From assembly GCA_017989885.1 (NCBI GenBank), contig JAGNPA010000158.1, positions 1 to 5,256 of the forward strand: a stretch of 5,256 nucleotides of DNA. Direction: 5' to 3'. Positions 1 to 5,193 of the stretch are shown here, piece by piece; position 1 is the first letter of the stretch; each line of letters begins with the position of its first letter. Position numbers and translations under genes: made by a program. Under the pieces are notes generated by a model. It made no database searches, was not told the DNA's origin, and saw nothing but the letters and a program-made list of their open reading frames with translations. Origin of the DNA: Aquabacterium sp. GTDB lineage: Bacteria > Pseudomonadota > Gammaproteobacteria > Burkholderiales > Burkholderiaceae_C.

Positions 1-190
1 GGTTGGACGAGGACGCCGCCGACTGGGCTGCGGCCACGATGGCGGTCAGCTGCGCATCGCTCACCGGGTCGGGCAGGTGGTGGCGCACGGAACGGTGCGT
101 CAACAGTTGATCGATCAGGGGAGACCAGGCCTCGGGCACGCCGGGTGCCTGCTGGCCATAGCGGGCGTTCAGAAGAGAGGATGCAGACAT
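1..190 (-). CDS. Nitroreductase-family flavoprotein, N-terminal part (cut by window edge)
   Basis: The minus strand opens with ATG at 188-190 and stays open for 63 codons to the left edge, so the 3' part of the gene is missing. The product starts MSASSLLNARYGQQAP and carries THRSVRHHLPDP at about residues 31-42, then AAAQSAASSSN at 53-63. In FMN-dependent NAD(P)H nitroreductases of the NfsA/NfsB type an N-terminal HRSVR segment contacts the FMN phosphate, and the following A-Q-S-A-x-S-S-N segment is also typical. Known family members transfer electrons from NAD(P)H through FMN to nitro compounds, quinones or flavins in the cytoplasm. The Shine-Dalgarno match is weak (upstream sequence ends CTTTGTCTTTCACG) and I see no clear promoter between 191 and 310. 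A strong terminator lies between this gene and the upstream tRNA, so it is probably transcribed on its own. Family assignment is good; the subfamily and substrate cannot be read from this fragment. Confidence 0.82.
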   Translation of the reverse strand, partial: MSASSLLNARYGQQAPGVPEAWSPLIDQLLTHRSVRHHLPDPVSDAQLTAIVAAAQSAASSSN

Positions 191-310
191 CGTGAAAGAC
201 AAAGGGTGCAAAACATCAACCCTACCTCAAGCCCGGCTCACGCGCTGAGCGCGCCGCAGAAACCGGGTCCCGCTGTACAGCCGCCATGCACAAACGGAAC
301 GCGCAAAACA
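191..310. other. Intergenic region between tRNA terminator and nitroreductase start
   Basis: This 120-bp stretch lies between the terminator hairpin and the nitroreductase start and should hold the promoter and leader of the nitroreductase gene. I see no convincing -35/-10 pair on the minus strand. It contains small G/C-rich inverted repeats near 236-253 (GCTCA-CGCGC-TGAGC and the overlapping CGCGC-TGA-GCGCG), too short to name as an operator. No gene is visible. Confidence 0.4.
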
Positions 311-342
311 AAAAGGTCTGAATCTTGCGATTCAGACCTTTT
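311..342 (-). terminator. Intrinsic terminator of the tRNA-Lys transcript
   Basis: A perfect 14-bp inverted repeat (311-324 against 329-342) encloses a 4-nt loop. Read on the minus strand the loop is GCAA, a stable GNRA tetraloop, and the stem is followed by a T-rich run (TTTTTGTTTT, ending near 307). This is a strong rho-independent terminator 7 nt after the tRNA CCA end. On the plus strand the loop would be TTGC, not a GNRA loop, so minus-strand use is favoured. Confidence 0.9.
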
Positions 343-349
343 GAAAATT

Positions 350-425
350 TGGTGGGCCCTGAGTGACTCGAACACTCGACCAACGGATTAAGAGTCCGCT
401 GCTCTACCAACTGAGCTAAGAGCCC
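350..425 (-). tRNA. tRNA-Lys (anticodon CUU)
   Basis: The minus strand folds into a complete 76-nt cloverleaf. The acceptor stem is GGGCTCT with AGGGCCC (7 bp, one G-U). The D arm is GCTC/GAGC with loop AGTTGGTA. The anticodon stem GCGGA/TCCGT holds the loop CTCTTAA, giving anticodon CUU, which reads AAG (Lys). A 5-nt variable loop and a T arm GAGTG-TTCGAGT-CACTC follow. Discriminator A and an encoded CCA end at 350. It has its own promoter and terminator and is the only RNA gene here. The 3' part of a tRNA gene can serve as an integration site, but no direct copy of it or integrase is visible in the window. Confidence 0.97.
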
Positions 426-475
426 GCACCTGTTATCTTCTTGCGAAGATCGCTAGAAGTGGTTATCTAGCGAAG
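426..475 (-). other. 5' leader of the tRNA-Lys transcript with two hairpins
   Basis: Between the promoter and the mature 5' end lies a leader of about 50 nt. It holds two adjacent inverted repeats: 8-bp arms TCGCTAGA/TCTAGCGA at 450-457 and 466-473, and 6-bp arms ATCTTC/GAAGAT at 435-440 and 445-450, sharing base 450. On the minus strand the second has the loop GCAA. RNase P would be expected to cut this leader at 425/426. The hairpins may guide processing or protect the precursor, which is inference. Confidence 0.5.
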
Positions 476-481
476 ACTTGA

Positions 482-511
482 ATTATATACAGAAATTCTG
501 CAAACATTCAA
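482..511 (-). promoter_or_regulatory. Sigma70-like promoter for tRNA-Lys
   Basis: On the minus strand, TTGAAT (506-511) and a perfect TATAAT (482-487) are separated by 18 bp. Transcription should start near 475, about 50 nt before the tRNA. The element sits in the most A/T-rich stretch of the window and is followed directly by the tRNA and its terminator. An alternative -10 (TATATA) would give a 16-bp spacer. Confidence 0.75.
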
Positions 512-628
512 GCCTCTTTCAAACTTTTCATCGGCATTGTCTGGGTTGATCCTGAGATCAGCGCTGACGCTGTCCAACGAAGACCGAAAGTATACACACA
601 AAATCGCCCCTCTCTCACCGTCTCCGCT
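512..628. other. Intergenic region downstream of the exonuclease/J-domain gene
   Basis: This is 117 bp without a gene. Two abutting small hairpins lie at 547-560 (TGATC-CTGA-GATCA) and 559-572 (CAGCG-CTGA-CGCTG); both have a CTGA loop on the plus strand and each has only 5 bp of stem. Neither is followed by a T-run on the minus strand, so they are not a convincing terminator for the operon that ends at 629. Confidence 0.35.
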
Positions 629-2290
629 TCACAACAACTGGCCGGGCGCCGGGCGCCCCGTCAACATCTCGATCTCTTCGCTCAGCGCCCCTGACTCGAG
701 GGCCAGCGCCGCCATCTCCTCGTCCAGCGCCTGTACGTGGGTGCGTGCGACCTCTTGCAGGTAGCCCTCGCGCTCCTGACTGAGCTGGTGCAACTCATAG
801 CGGGCATCGCGTCGCAACTCGTTGAGGGCGTCCAGCATCAGCACGATCTGCAACTGCAAGGTCTCGAACAGCTTGCGCAGGCTGGCCGCCTCGATCGAAT
901 CGGTGAAGTCCAGGTGTCCCCACCCCTGCTTGAGCAGGAAGGCATTGGGGTCCTGCGCGATCTCGCGCAAGCGCTGCACATCGCCGCTGTCGCGCGCCCG
1001 GTTGATCTCGCTGGTCAGTTGCTGAAAGATGGCCAGCTTGGCCGCATCGTGCGCAAAGCGGTCCGGATGGAACAGCCGAACCAGCTTGCGCCACAGGCTC
1101 TTGAGCTCGCGGGCCTCGTCTTCGGGCAAGGCCTTCTGCTCGGCGGCCTCGAACGCCACCTGCTCGTACTCGGCATCCGACTGCTGCCAGGCCTCGTTGC
1201 ACTGCTGGGCCACGGCCTCGGCGGCTTCCTCGCCGTCGTACACCAGGGCGTCGAGGTACTGGCGGCGATAGCTCACCAGCAGGCGCAGACGATCGCGCTG
1301 CTGGTAATGCGGGCGCAGCAGACCGAACAAGCGCGCCTGCGTGACGTCGACATCGTGGCGCTCCTGGGTGTAGCGCGCCTCCAGATCGGCCAGGCGCACC
1401 CGCGCCGACGCAATCAGGGCCTTGAGCTCTTCCACCTCGGGCTTGACGAACACCAGCACGCCCGCCTGAGCCGGATCGGCCGCGACAGGCTCACCCTGTG
1501 CGCCCCGACCGGCCGGTGTCTCCACCTGCGCCAGCGCCTCGTCCACCTCGGGAGCCGGCTCGGCCAGTTGGTCCAAGTACCAGCGCCCCATGCTGGCCGA
1601 ACGCGGGCTGGACGAGCCCGCCAACCAGTCCAGCCAGGCTCGCAGGGCCGGATCGCTCAAGGCCTCGCGGAAATGGCGGCCCTTGAACTCGCCAAACGCC
1701 AGGCGCGAAGGGTACCAGGGAGCCTGCGCGTGCTCACATACGGCTTGCCAGGTGTGCAGCCCACGGCGCAACGCCAGCGGCTGCAGCACCGTGACCAGCA
1801 GGTCCACGCCGGTTTCGACCTCGCCCAGGGCCGATGCGGGGGTACGCTCGGGCAAGCGGTAGTACTGCCTCAGCGTCTGCAATTTGCCGCTGACCACGGG
1901 CACCGGATCGAGCAGGCGTTGCGCCAGGCGCAGCGCACAAAAACCTTCGGTGCCGATGGGCGCGATGCCCAGCCTCACCCACTCGGGCTGCAAGGCGCGG
2001 TGCAGGGCCTGCGGCAGGTCGAACGCCACCAGGGGCAGTCCGTCGATGTAGTCGGCCCACTCGCGGTAGACCTGCGCCGGCGCTTCGCCATCGCGCTCGA
2101 TGAGGGCGCGGCTGAGCCCGTGCACGCGCGAGCGCTCCTGGTTCATGTCCGGGCCATGGTTGAGCAGACGACGCCAGGCCGGTCCTTGTGGCGACCAGCC
2201 CCGCATGCGCTGCGCGGCCAGCTCCACCACCACGGGCGAGCTCAAGCCGGCCGTCTCGACGTCAATCAGCACCCAGTCGCGGTCGTCCAT
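629..2290 (-). CDS. DnaQ/ExoX-like exonuclease-fold protein with C-terminal J domain
   Basis: The 553-residue product combines domains not usually seen together. Residues 6-170 resemble the DEDD 3'-5' exonuclease fold (DnaQ/ExoX type). The Exo I motif is intact (LIDVETAG, Asp10 and Glu12). Exo II is unclear: LVAFD at 87-91 could supply Asp91, but an ungapped match puts Ala95 there. In Exo III (PASALGEVETG, 151-161) the usual His is Ala152 and the Asp is Glu157. Catalysis is therefore doubtful. Residues 195-242 carry AFGEFKGRHF, like the FGKxKG segment that follows the nuclease domain in many ExoX-like proteins. After an Ala/Pro-rich linker (243-280) and a likely coiled coil (284-345) comes a J domain (395-450) with LVRLFHPDRF (HPD at 408-410) and SEINRARDSGD, expected to stimulate an Hsp70 (DnaK) ATPase. 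A helical tail fills 462-545. No signal peptide or membrane segment is seen, so it is cytoplasmic. ATG at 2288-2290 has GAAGG 6 nt upstream. It is the second gene of an operon, 9 bp after the LRR gene. Domain calls are firm; function is unknown. Confidence 0.85.
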   Translation of the reverse strand: MDDRDWVLIDVETAGLSSPVVVELAAQRMRGWSPQGPAWRRLLNHGPDMNQERSRVHGLSRALIERDGEAPAQVYREWADYIDGLPLVAFDLPQALHRALQPEWVRLGIAPIGTEGFCALRLAQRLLDPVPVVSGKLQTLRQYYRLPERTPASALGEVETGVDLLVTVLQPLALRRGLHTWQAVCEHAQAPWYPSRLAFGEFKGRHFREALSDPALRAWLDWLAGSSSPRSASMGRWYLDQLAEPAPEVDEALAQVETPAGRGAQGEPVAADPAQAGVLVFVKPEVEELKALIASARVRLADLEARYTQERHDVDVTQARLFGLLRPHYQQRDRLRLLVSYRRQYLDALVYDGEEAAEAVAQQCNEAWQQSDAEYEQVAFEAAEQKALPEDEARELKSLWRKLVRLFHPDRFAHDAAKLAIFQQLTSEINRARDSGDVQRLREIAQDPNAFLLKQGWGHLDFTDSIEAASLRKLFETLQLQIVLMLDALNELRRDARYELHQLSQEREGYLQEVARTHVQALDEEMAALALESGALSEEIEMLTGRPAPGQLL

Positions 2291-2302
2291 GCCTCGCCTT
2301 CA
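2291..2302 (-). promoter_or_regulatory. Overlapping stop codon and ribosome binding site (translational coupling)
   Basis: On the minus strand the LRR gene ends in TGA (2300-2302), and the sequence TTGAAGGCGAGGCATG carries the GAAGG Shine-Dalgarno of the next gene overlapping that stop. Ribosomes finishing the first gene end directly on the start signal of the second. The two frames are identical, separated by TGA-AGG-CGA-GGC before the ATG. This supports coupled, roughly matched synthesis of the two proteins. Confidence 0.7.
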
Positions 2303-4018
2303 ACGTCGCTTGCCGGGCGGCGTGCCCAGCAAGCCCACGGTGGGGTCGGCCGCGAACACGCTCAACTGCGACAGGGTGCGGATGTCCAGCAGCGTCAGGC
2401 GGTTGCCGCCGCAGTCGAGCAAGCTCAGTTGCGGCACGGCCGGCAGGTTCAAGGCCATCAACTGGTTCGCCCGGCACCACAGTTTGGACAGGCGGGGCAC
2501 CCCGGTCAGCGCCAGCTGGCGCAGCTGGTTGTGCGCACAGCCCAGCAGGCTCAGCGCCGGCACGCCCGACAGATCGAGCGCGGGCAAGGCGTTGTGATCA
2601 CAGGCCAGGGCCGTGAGCCCCGGCACCCGCGACAGGTCGAGCTGCGTCAGCTGATTGTGGCGACACCACAGCTCCTTGAGACCGGGCAGATTGCCCAGCT
2701 TCAGCTCGGCGAGCTGGTTGTTGTCGCACACCAGCAGGCTCAAGGCCGGCAAAGCCGACACATCCAGGCGGGTGATCTGGTTGTCGGCACACCAGAGCTT
2801 GGTCAGGGCCGGCACGGCAACCGCCGCCAGCGTGGTCAGCCGGTTGCTGCTGCAATCCAGCAAACTCAGCTGCGGCACGGCCCACAGCGCCAGCAGGGTG
2901 AGCTGGTTCTCCCGGCACCACAGCTCGCGCAACTGCGGCACGGCCGCCAGATCGAGCTGGGACAGGTCGTTGTGATTGCAGCTGAGCATGGTCAGCTGCG
3001 GCACGGCCGCCAGATCCAGTCGGGTCAACTGGTTGTGGTCGCAGGCCAGCGCCCCCAGCGCGGGCACGGCCGCCAGATCCAGCTGGGTCAGCAGGTTGTG
3101 ACGGCACCAGAGCTCGGTCAGGCGTGGCGTGGCGGCCAGATCCAGCTCGCGCAGGTGGTTGTGGTTGCAGTTGAGCACCCGCAGCCCGGGCATGGACGCC
3201 AGCGGCAGTCGCGTGAGCTGATTGCCGCGACACCACAACTCGGTCAGTGCCGAGGCCTCCGGCAGTTGCAGGGCATGGAGGCGGTTGTAGTCGCACACCA
3301 GCAAATTCAGCTGCGACACCTCGGCCAGGTCCAGCTCGGTCAACTGGTTTTCCTGGCACCACAGCGTCGTCAGGGCCGACACGCCGCTCAAGTTCAGGGT
3401 GCGCAACTGGTTGTTGTCGCACGCCAGCGTCGTCAGCCCGGGGGCGGCACGCACATCCAGCACGGTGAGCTCGTTGTAGGCGCAAAACAGGCGCGTCAAT
3501 GCGGGGGCGGTCTGCAACTGCAACTCGGTCAAGCCCACCCGGTTGCACCACAGAAAATCGAGCCGCGGCAGGCGAAGGGCCAGTGTCCGTGGCGAAGGCG
3601 TGCTGGCCTGCTTGAAGCCCAGACGGCGGATCTGCAAGCCGTCCACCCACTCGAACTGGGCAAGGGGCAAGGCATCGAAGTCCCATACCAAGCTGGTCAA
3701 CGCGCCGTTGTCGATGGCGAATGAGAGGGTTTCGCCGTGGGCGTTGTCGATGCGGGCCTGCGCCAGGCGCTCCAGGACGTCTTCAGGTGACAAGGCCAGG
3801 GCCTGCGCCCACATCAGCACCTGCCGGTGATCGGCCTCGCGCAACTGGTACTCACCGACCTGATGGGTGGGCTGCTCGCTCAGGGCCTGCTGCGCGCGCG
3901 CCACGGCCAGCACCCCGGATGTCATGCGCATCAGGATGCCACGCGCCGCACCGTCTGCGGTGGCCAGCGCGGCAGACGGTCGACTGATCAGTGAGCGAGC
4001 TTCTTCGTTGTCAATCAT
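2300..4018 (-). CDS. Cytoplasmic leucine-rich repeat protein with 21-residue Cys-containing repeats
   Basis: I start this gene at ATG 4016-4018 (572 residues). A GTG at 4019-4021 is in frame, but the GAG of TTTGAG lies 5 nt before the ATG and only 2 nt before the GTG. Residues 1 to about 130 form a non-repeat domain, partly helical, ending in a segment with SLVWDFDALPLAQFEWVDGL. An irregular unit (about 130-152) may cap the array. Then come nineteen repeats of exactly 21 residues (153-551) of the form LxxLxCxxNxLxxLDL plus five residues often ending in Pro, with a degenerate twentieth at the C-terminus. This matches the nested 21-residue bacterial LRR class (IRREKO type). Every full repeat has Cys at position 6, and repeats 2-19 all have Asn at position 9. 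Such arrays form curved solenoids that bind proteins. No signal peptide, membrane segment or surface anchor is seen, and the free Cys residues fit a reducing cytoplasm. It is the first gene of an operon with the exonuclease/J-domain gene, suggesting it recognises a partner for that protein. The ligand is unknown. Confidence 0.88.
   Translation of the reverse strand: MIDNEEARSLISRPSAALATADGAARGILMRMTSGVLAVARAQQALSEQPTHQVGEYQLREADHRQVLMWAQALALSPEDVLERLAQARIDNAHGETLSFAIDNGALTSLVWDFDALPLAQFEWVDGLQIRRLGFKQASTPSPRTLALRLPRLDFLWCNRVGLTELQLQTAPALTRLFCAYNELTVLDVRAAPGLTTLACDNNQLRTLNLSGVSALTTLWCQENQLTELDLAEVSQLNLLVCDYNRLHALQLPEASALTELWCRGNQLTRLPLASMPGLRVLNCNHNHLRELDLAATPRLTELWCRHNLLTQLDLAAVPALGALACDHNQLTRLDLAAVPQLTMLSCNHNDLSQLDLAAVPQLRELWCRENQLTLLALWAVPQLSLLDCSSNRLTTLAAVAVPALTKLWCADNQITRLDVSALPALSLLVCDNNQLAELKLGNLPGLKELWCRHNQLTQLDLSRVPGLTALACDHNALPALDLSGVPALSLLGCAHNQLRQLALTGVPRLSKLWCRANQLMALNLPAVPQLSLLDCGGNRLTLLDIRTLSQLSVFAADPTVGLLGTPPGKRR
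2366..3562 (-). repeat. Tandem 63-bp repeats (19 LRR units) in a 441-bp higher-order pattern
   Basis: The array is 1197 bp, exactly 19 units of 63 bp with no indels. Higher-order copies span 3122-3562 (units 1-7), 2681-3121 (units 8-14) and 2366-2680 (units 15-19). LWC occurs in units 1, 4, 6, 8, 11, 13, 15 and 18, spacing 3-2-2 repeated. NRL occurs only in units 5, 12 and 19, seven apart. At DNA level the block at 2401 aligns with 2842 and 3283, both 441 bp apart; a hand count for 2401-2480 against 2842-2921 gives 60 of 80 identical bases. Neighbouring units 63 bp apart look less alike. Confidence 0.88.
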
Positions 4019-4188
4019 CACGACTCAAACAGGGGCGACGGCAGCGCGAACGAGGGGCATCGCCCAGCCCAGATGCATGAGAGTTTAAGCGCTGTTCTCT
4101 GGCACGAAAGAAGGTAGGGGTGGGGCGCATTGCGCACATCCGCACGCTTGGCGGTACTGGCTCGCGCCAAATGACTTAGGCTTGCGGC
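4019..4188. other. Divergent intergenic region between the LRR operon and the CWC gene
   Basis: This 170-bp stretch must hold start signals for both directions. Upstream of the CWC start the only Shine-Dalgarno-like match is TAGG at 4177-4180, 8 nt before the ATG. An imperfect dyad TTGGCG (4148-4153) with CGCCAA (4165-4170), separated by 11 bp, lies 18 bp before that ATG and could be an operator or a hairpin. Nothing else is clear. Confidence 0.4.
4082..4109 (-). promoter_or_regulatory. Possible promoter of the LRR-exonuclease operon
   Basis: On the minus strand TTTCGT (4104-4109) and TAAACT (4082-4087) are 16 bp apart, about 64 bp before the LRR start codon. Both hexamers are weak matches to the sigma70 consensus. 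It is the best pair I found in this intergenic region, and position is the main support. Confidence 0.25.
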
Positions 4189-4401
4189 ATGTCGACCTGC
4201 GCCTCCTCCTCCAGCCCCTGTCCGGGCCTGTGCCCGCTGTGTGGCCAAGCCAATGCCTGCGCACAAGCCACAGGCAGCCCGACGGACGGGCCCTGCTGGT
4301 GCGCCAACCTGACGTTCAGCCCCGACCTGCTGGCGCGCGTGCCCGAGGCGCAACAGGGCGTGAGTTGCATTTGTGAGGCGTGTACGCGGGCGTCGGGGTG
4401 A
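4189..4401 (+). CDS. Small cysteine-rich CWC family protein
   Basis: A 70-residue protein with the pattern of the Cys_rich_CWC family: CPLC at residues 15-18, Cys24, CWC at 36-38, LLARVPEAQ at 47-55, and CIC at 60-62 followed by Cys65. Eight cysteines in this spacing suggest a small metal-binding (probably zinc) fold; metal binding is inferred from the pattern. The family is common in proteobacteria and has no established function that I know of. Two extra Cys at positions 4 and 11 lie outside the family core. The chosen ATG has TAGG 8 nt upstream. It is the only plus-strand gene in the window: divergent from the LRR operon and convergent with the YdcF-like gene, whose stop lies 11 bp beyond its own. 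No terminator hairpin fits in that gap. Confidence 0.88.
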   Translation: MSTCASSSSPCPGLCPLCGQANACAQATGSPTDGPCWCANLTFSPDLLARVPEAQQGVSCICEACTRASG

Positions 4402-4412
4402 GGCCAGACCTG

Positions 4413-5174
4413 TCAGCGAGTCAGCCCGTACATCGCCAGGCCCAGCCACTCGTGCAGCACCGTCTGCCACCGCAGCAAGCTTTGAGCCAGTGAGTATTCA
4501 GTCCAGGACGTTGAGTCCCCAGTCCGAAAATCCACGGGGTACGGGGTGACGTTGCAGCCCACGGCCTCGAACTCGCTCATCGCGCGTGGCATGTGCCAGG
4601 CCGAGGTCACCAGCAGCCAAGGCTCCTGGCAGCGATTACCCAACAGCTTGGCTACCTGCCAGGCATTTTCTCGGGTCGTGCGGGATCCGCCTTCAAGCTG
4701 AACACGGCTCATGTCCACGCCTTGCTCCAGGTAGAAAGCCCGCGCCAAGGCCGCCTCCGTGACCCCGGTTGTCAGCAGTCGCCCCTCGCCGCCGGAAAAC
4801 ACGAGCTGGAGTTTCGGGTGCTGACGCAGCAAGCCCACTGGCGCCGTCATCCGCTCGGCAGAGTCCCCCAGGGGCACCTGGCCATGGGCTTCGTAGCTGT
4901 CGGGGTGGCCTACAGCTCCACCCAACACGATCACGCCGACATGGCGGTCAAGGGAGTCGGGCGTTGGCGTCGGATAGCGATTTTCCAGCGGACGCAGCAA
5001 GGCGTCGGGTATGGCCTGAAAGCCCAGCAAGCCCAACACCATCAGCCCACCCCAAAGCATGACCAGGGCCGGCCGGCGCCAGCGCATCAACACCAGCAGG
5101 GCCAGACCCCACCACAGCGCCAACCAGAACATCGGCTGGGTGATGGCCGACAGCAGCTTCGAGAAGATGAACAT
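4413..5174 (-). CDS. YdcF/ElyC-family (DUF218) inner-membrane protein
   Basis: The 253-residue product begins MFIFSKLLSAITQP and has two hydrophobic segments, about residues 14-30 and 36-53. These should anchor it in the inner membrane with a periplasmic globular domain, the layout of E. coli ElyC. The DUF218 core follows: HVGVIVLGGAVG at 78-89, LQLVFSGGEGRL at 122-133, EGGSRTTRENA at 161-171 and PWLLVTSAWHMPRAM at 185-199. The last closely matches the ElyC/YdcF family motif LLVTSASHxPRA. ElyC affects cell-envelope biogenesis and SanA affects envelope permeability in E. coli; the reaction is not settled. I start at ATG 5172-5174 because this gives the typical family N-terminus. The frame stays open upstream to the window edge, but residues before this Met look non-coding (Cys/His-rich) and overlap the tail of another gene. 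The Shine-Dalgarno is weak, and a TTG five codons upstream is an alternative. The 3' end is convergent with the CWC gene. Confidence 0.87.
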   Translation of the reverse strand: MFIFSKLLSAITQPMFWLALWWGLALLVLMRWRRPALVMLWGGLMVLGLLGFQAIPDALLRPLENRYPTPTPDSLDRHVGVIVLGGAVGHPDSYEAHGQVPLGDSAERMTAPVGLLRQHPKLQLVFSGGEGRLLTTGVTEAALARAFYLEQGVDMSRVQLEGGSRTTRENAWQVAKLLGNRCQEPWLLVTSAWHMPRAMSEFEAVGCNVTPYPVDFRTGDSTSWTEYSLAQSLLRWQTVLHEWLGLAMYGLTR

Positions 5175-5193
5175 CCGATGTGCGCTCAAGCCG

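Noticed and set aside
77..391. A 104-codon plus-strand open frame over the nitroreductase start, terminator and tRNA
   Set aside because: It crosses a certain tRNA and terminator on the opposite strand and has no recognisable protein features.
350..425. tRNA gene as an attachment site for an integrated element
   Set aside because: No second copy of the tRNA 3' end and no integrase is visible in the window, so there is nothing to support integration here.
547..572. Tandem 5-bp hairpins considered as the operon terminator
   Set aside because: Stems are short and no T-run follows on the minus strand.
588..596. TATACT on the minus strand considered as a second promoter -10 for the tRNA
   Set aside because: No acceptable -35 lies 16-18 bp upstream, and the perfect TATAAT at 482-487 with TTGAAT explains tRNA transcription better.
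2598..3686. A 362-codon minus-strand open frame inside the LRR gene
   Set aside because: It is a frame-shifted shadow of the tandem repeats, rich in Ala, Arg, Pro and Gly, with no family-like motif. The frame giving regular LRRs is clearly the real one.
737..3724. A 995-codon open frame on the plus strand across both operon genes
   Set aside because: Its codons lie exactly opposite the codons of the two minus-strand genes. In this phase a plus-strand stop needs TTA, CTA or TCA in the real genes, which GC-rich genomes avoid, so a long antisense frame is expected. Its protein is a low-complexity Gln/His/Arg-rich echo of the LRR repeats.
4018..4470. A 150-codon minus-strand open frame between the YdcF-like and LRR genes
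   Set aside because: It overlaps the CWC gene, which has a recognisable family pattern, and its own product is Arg/Ala-rich without any known motif.
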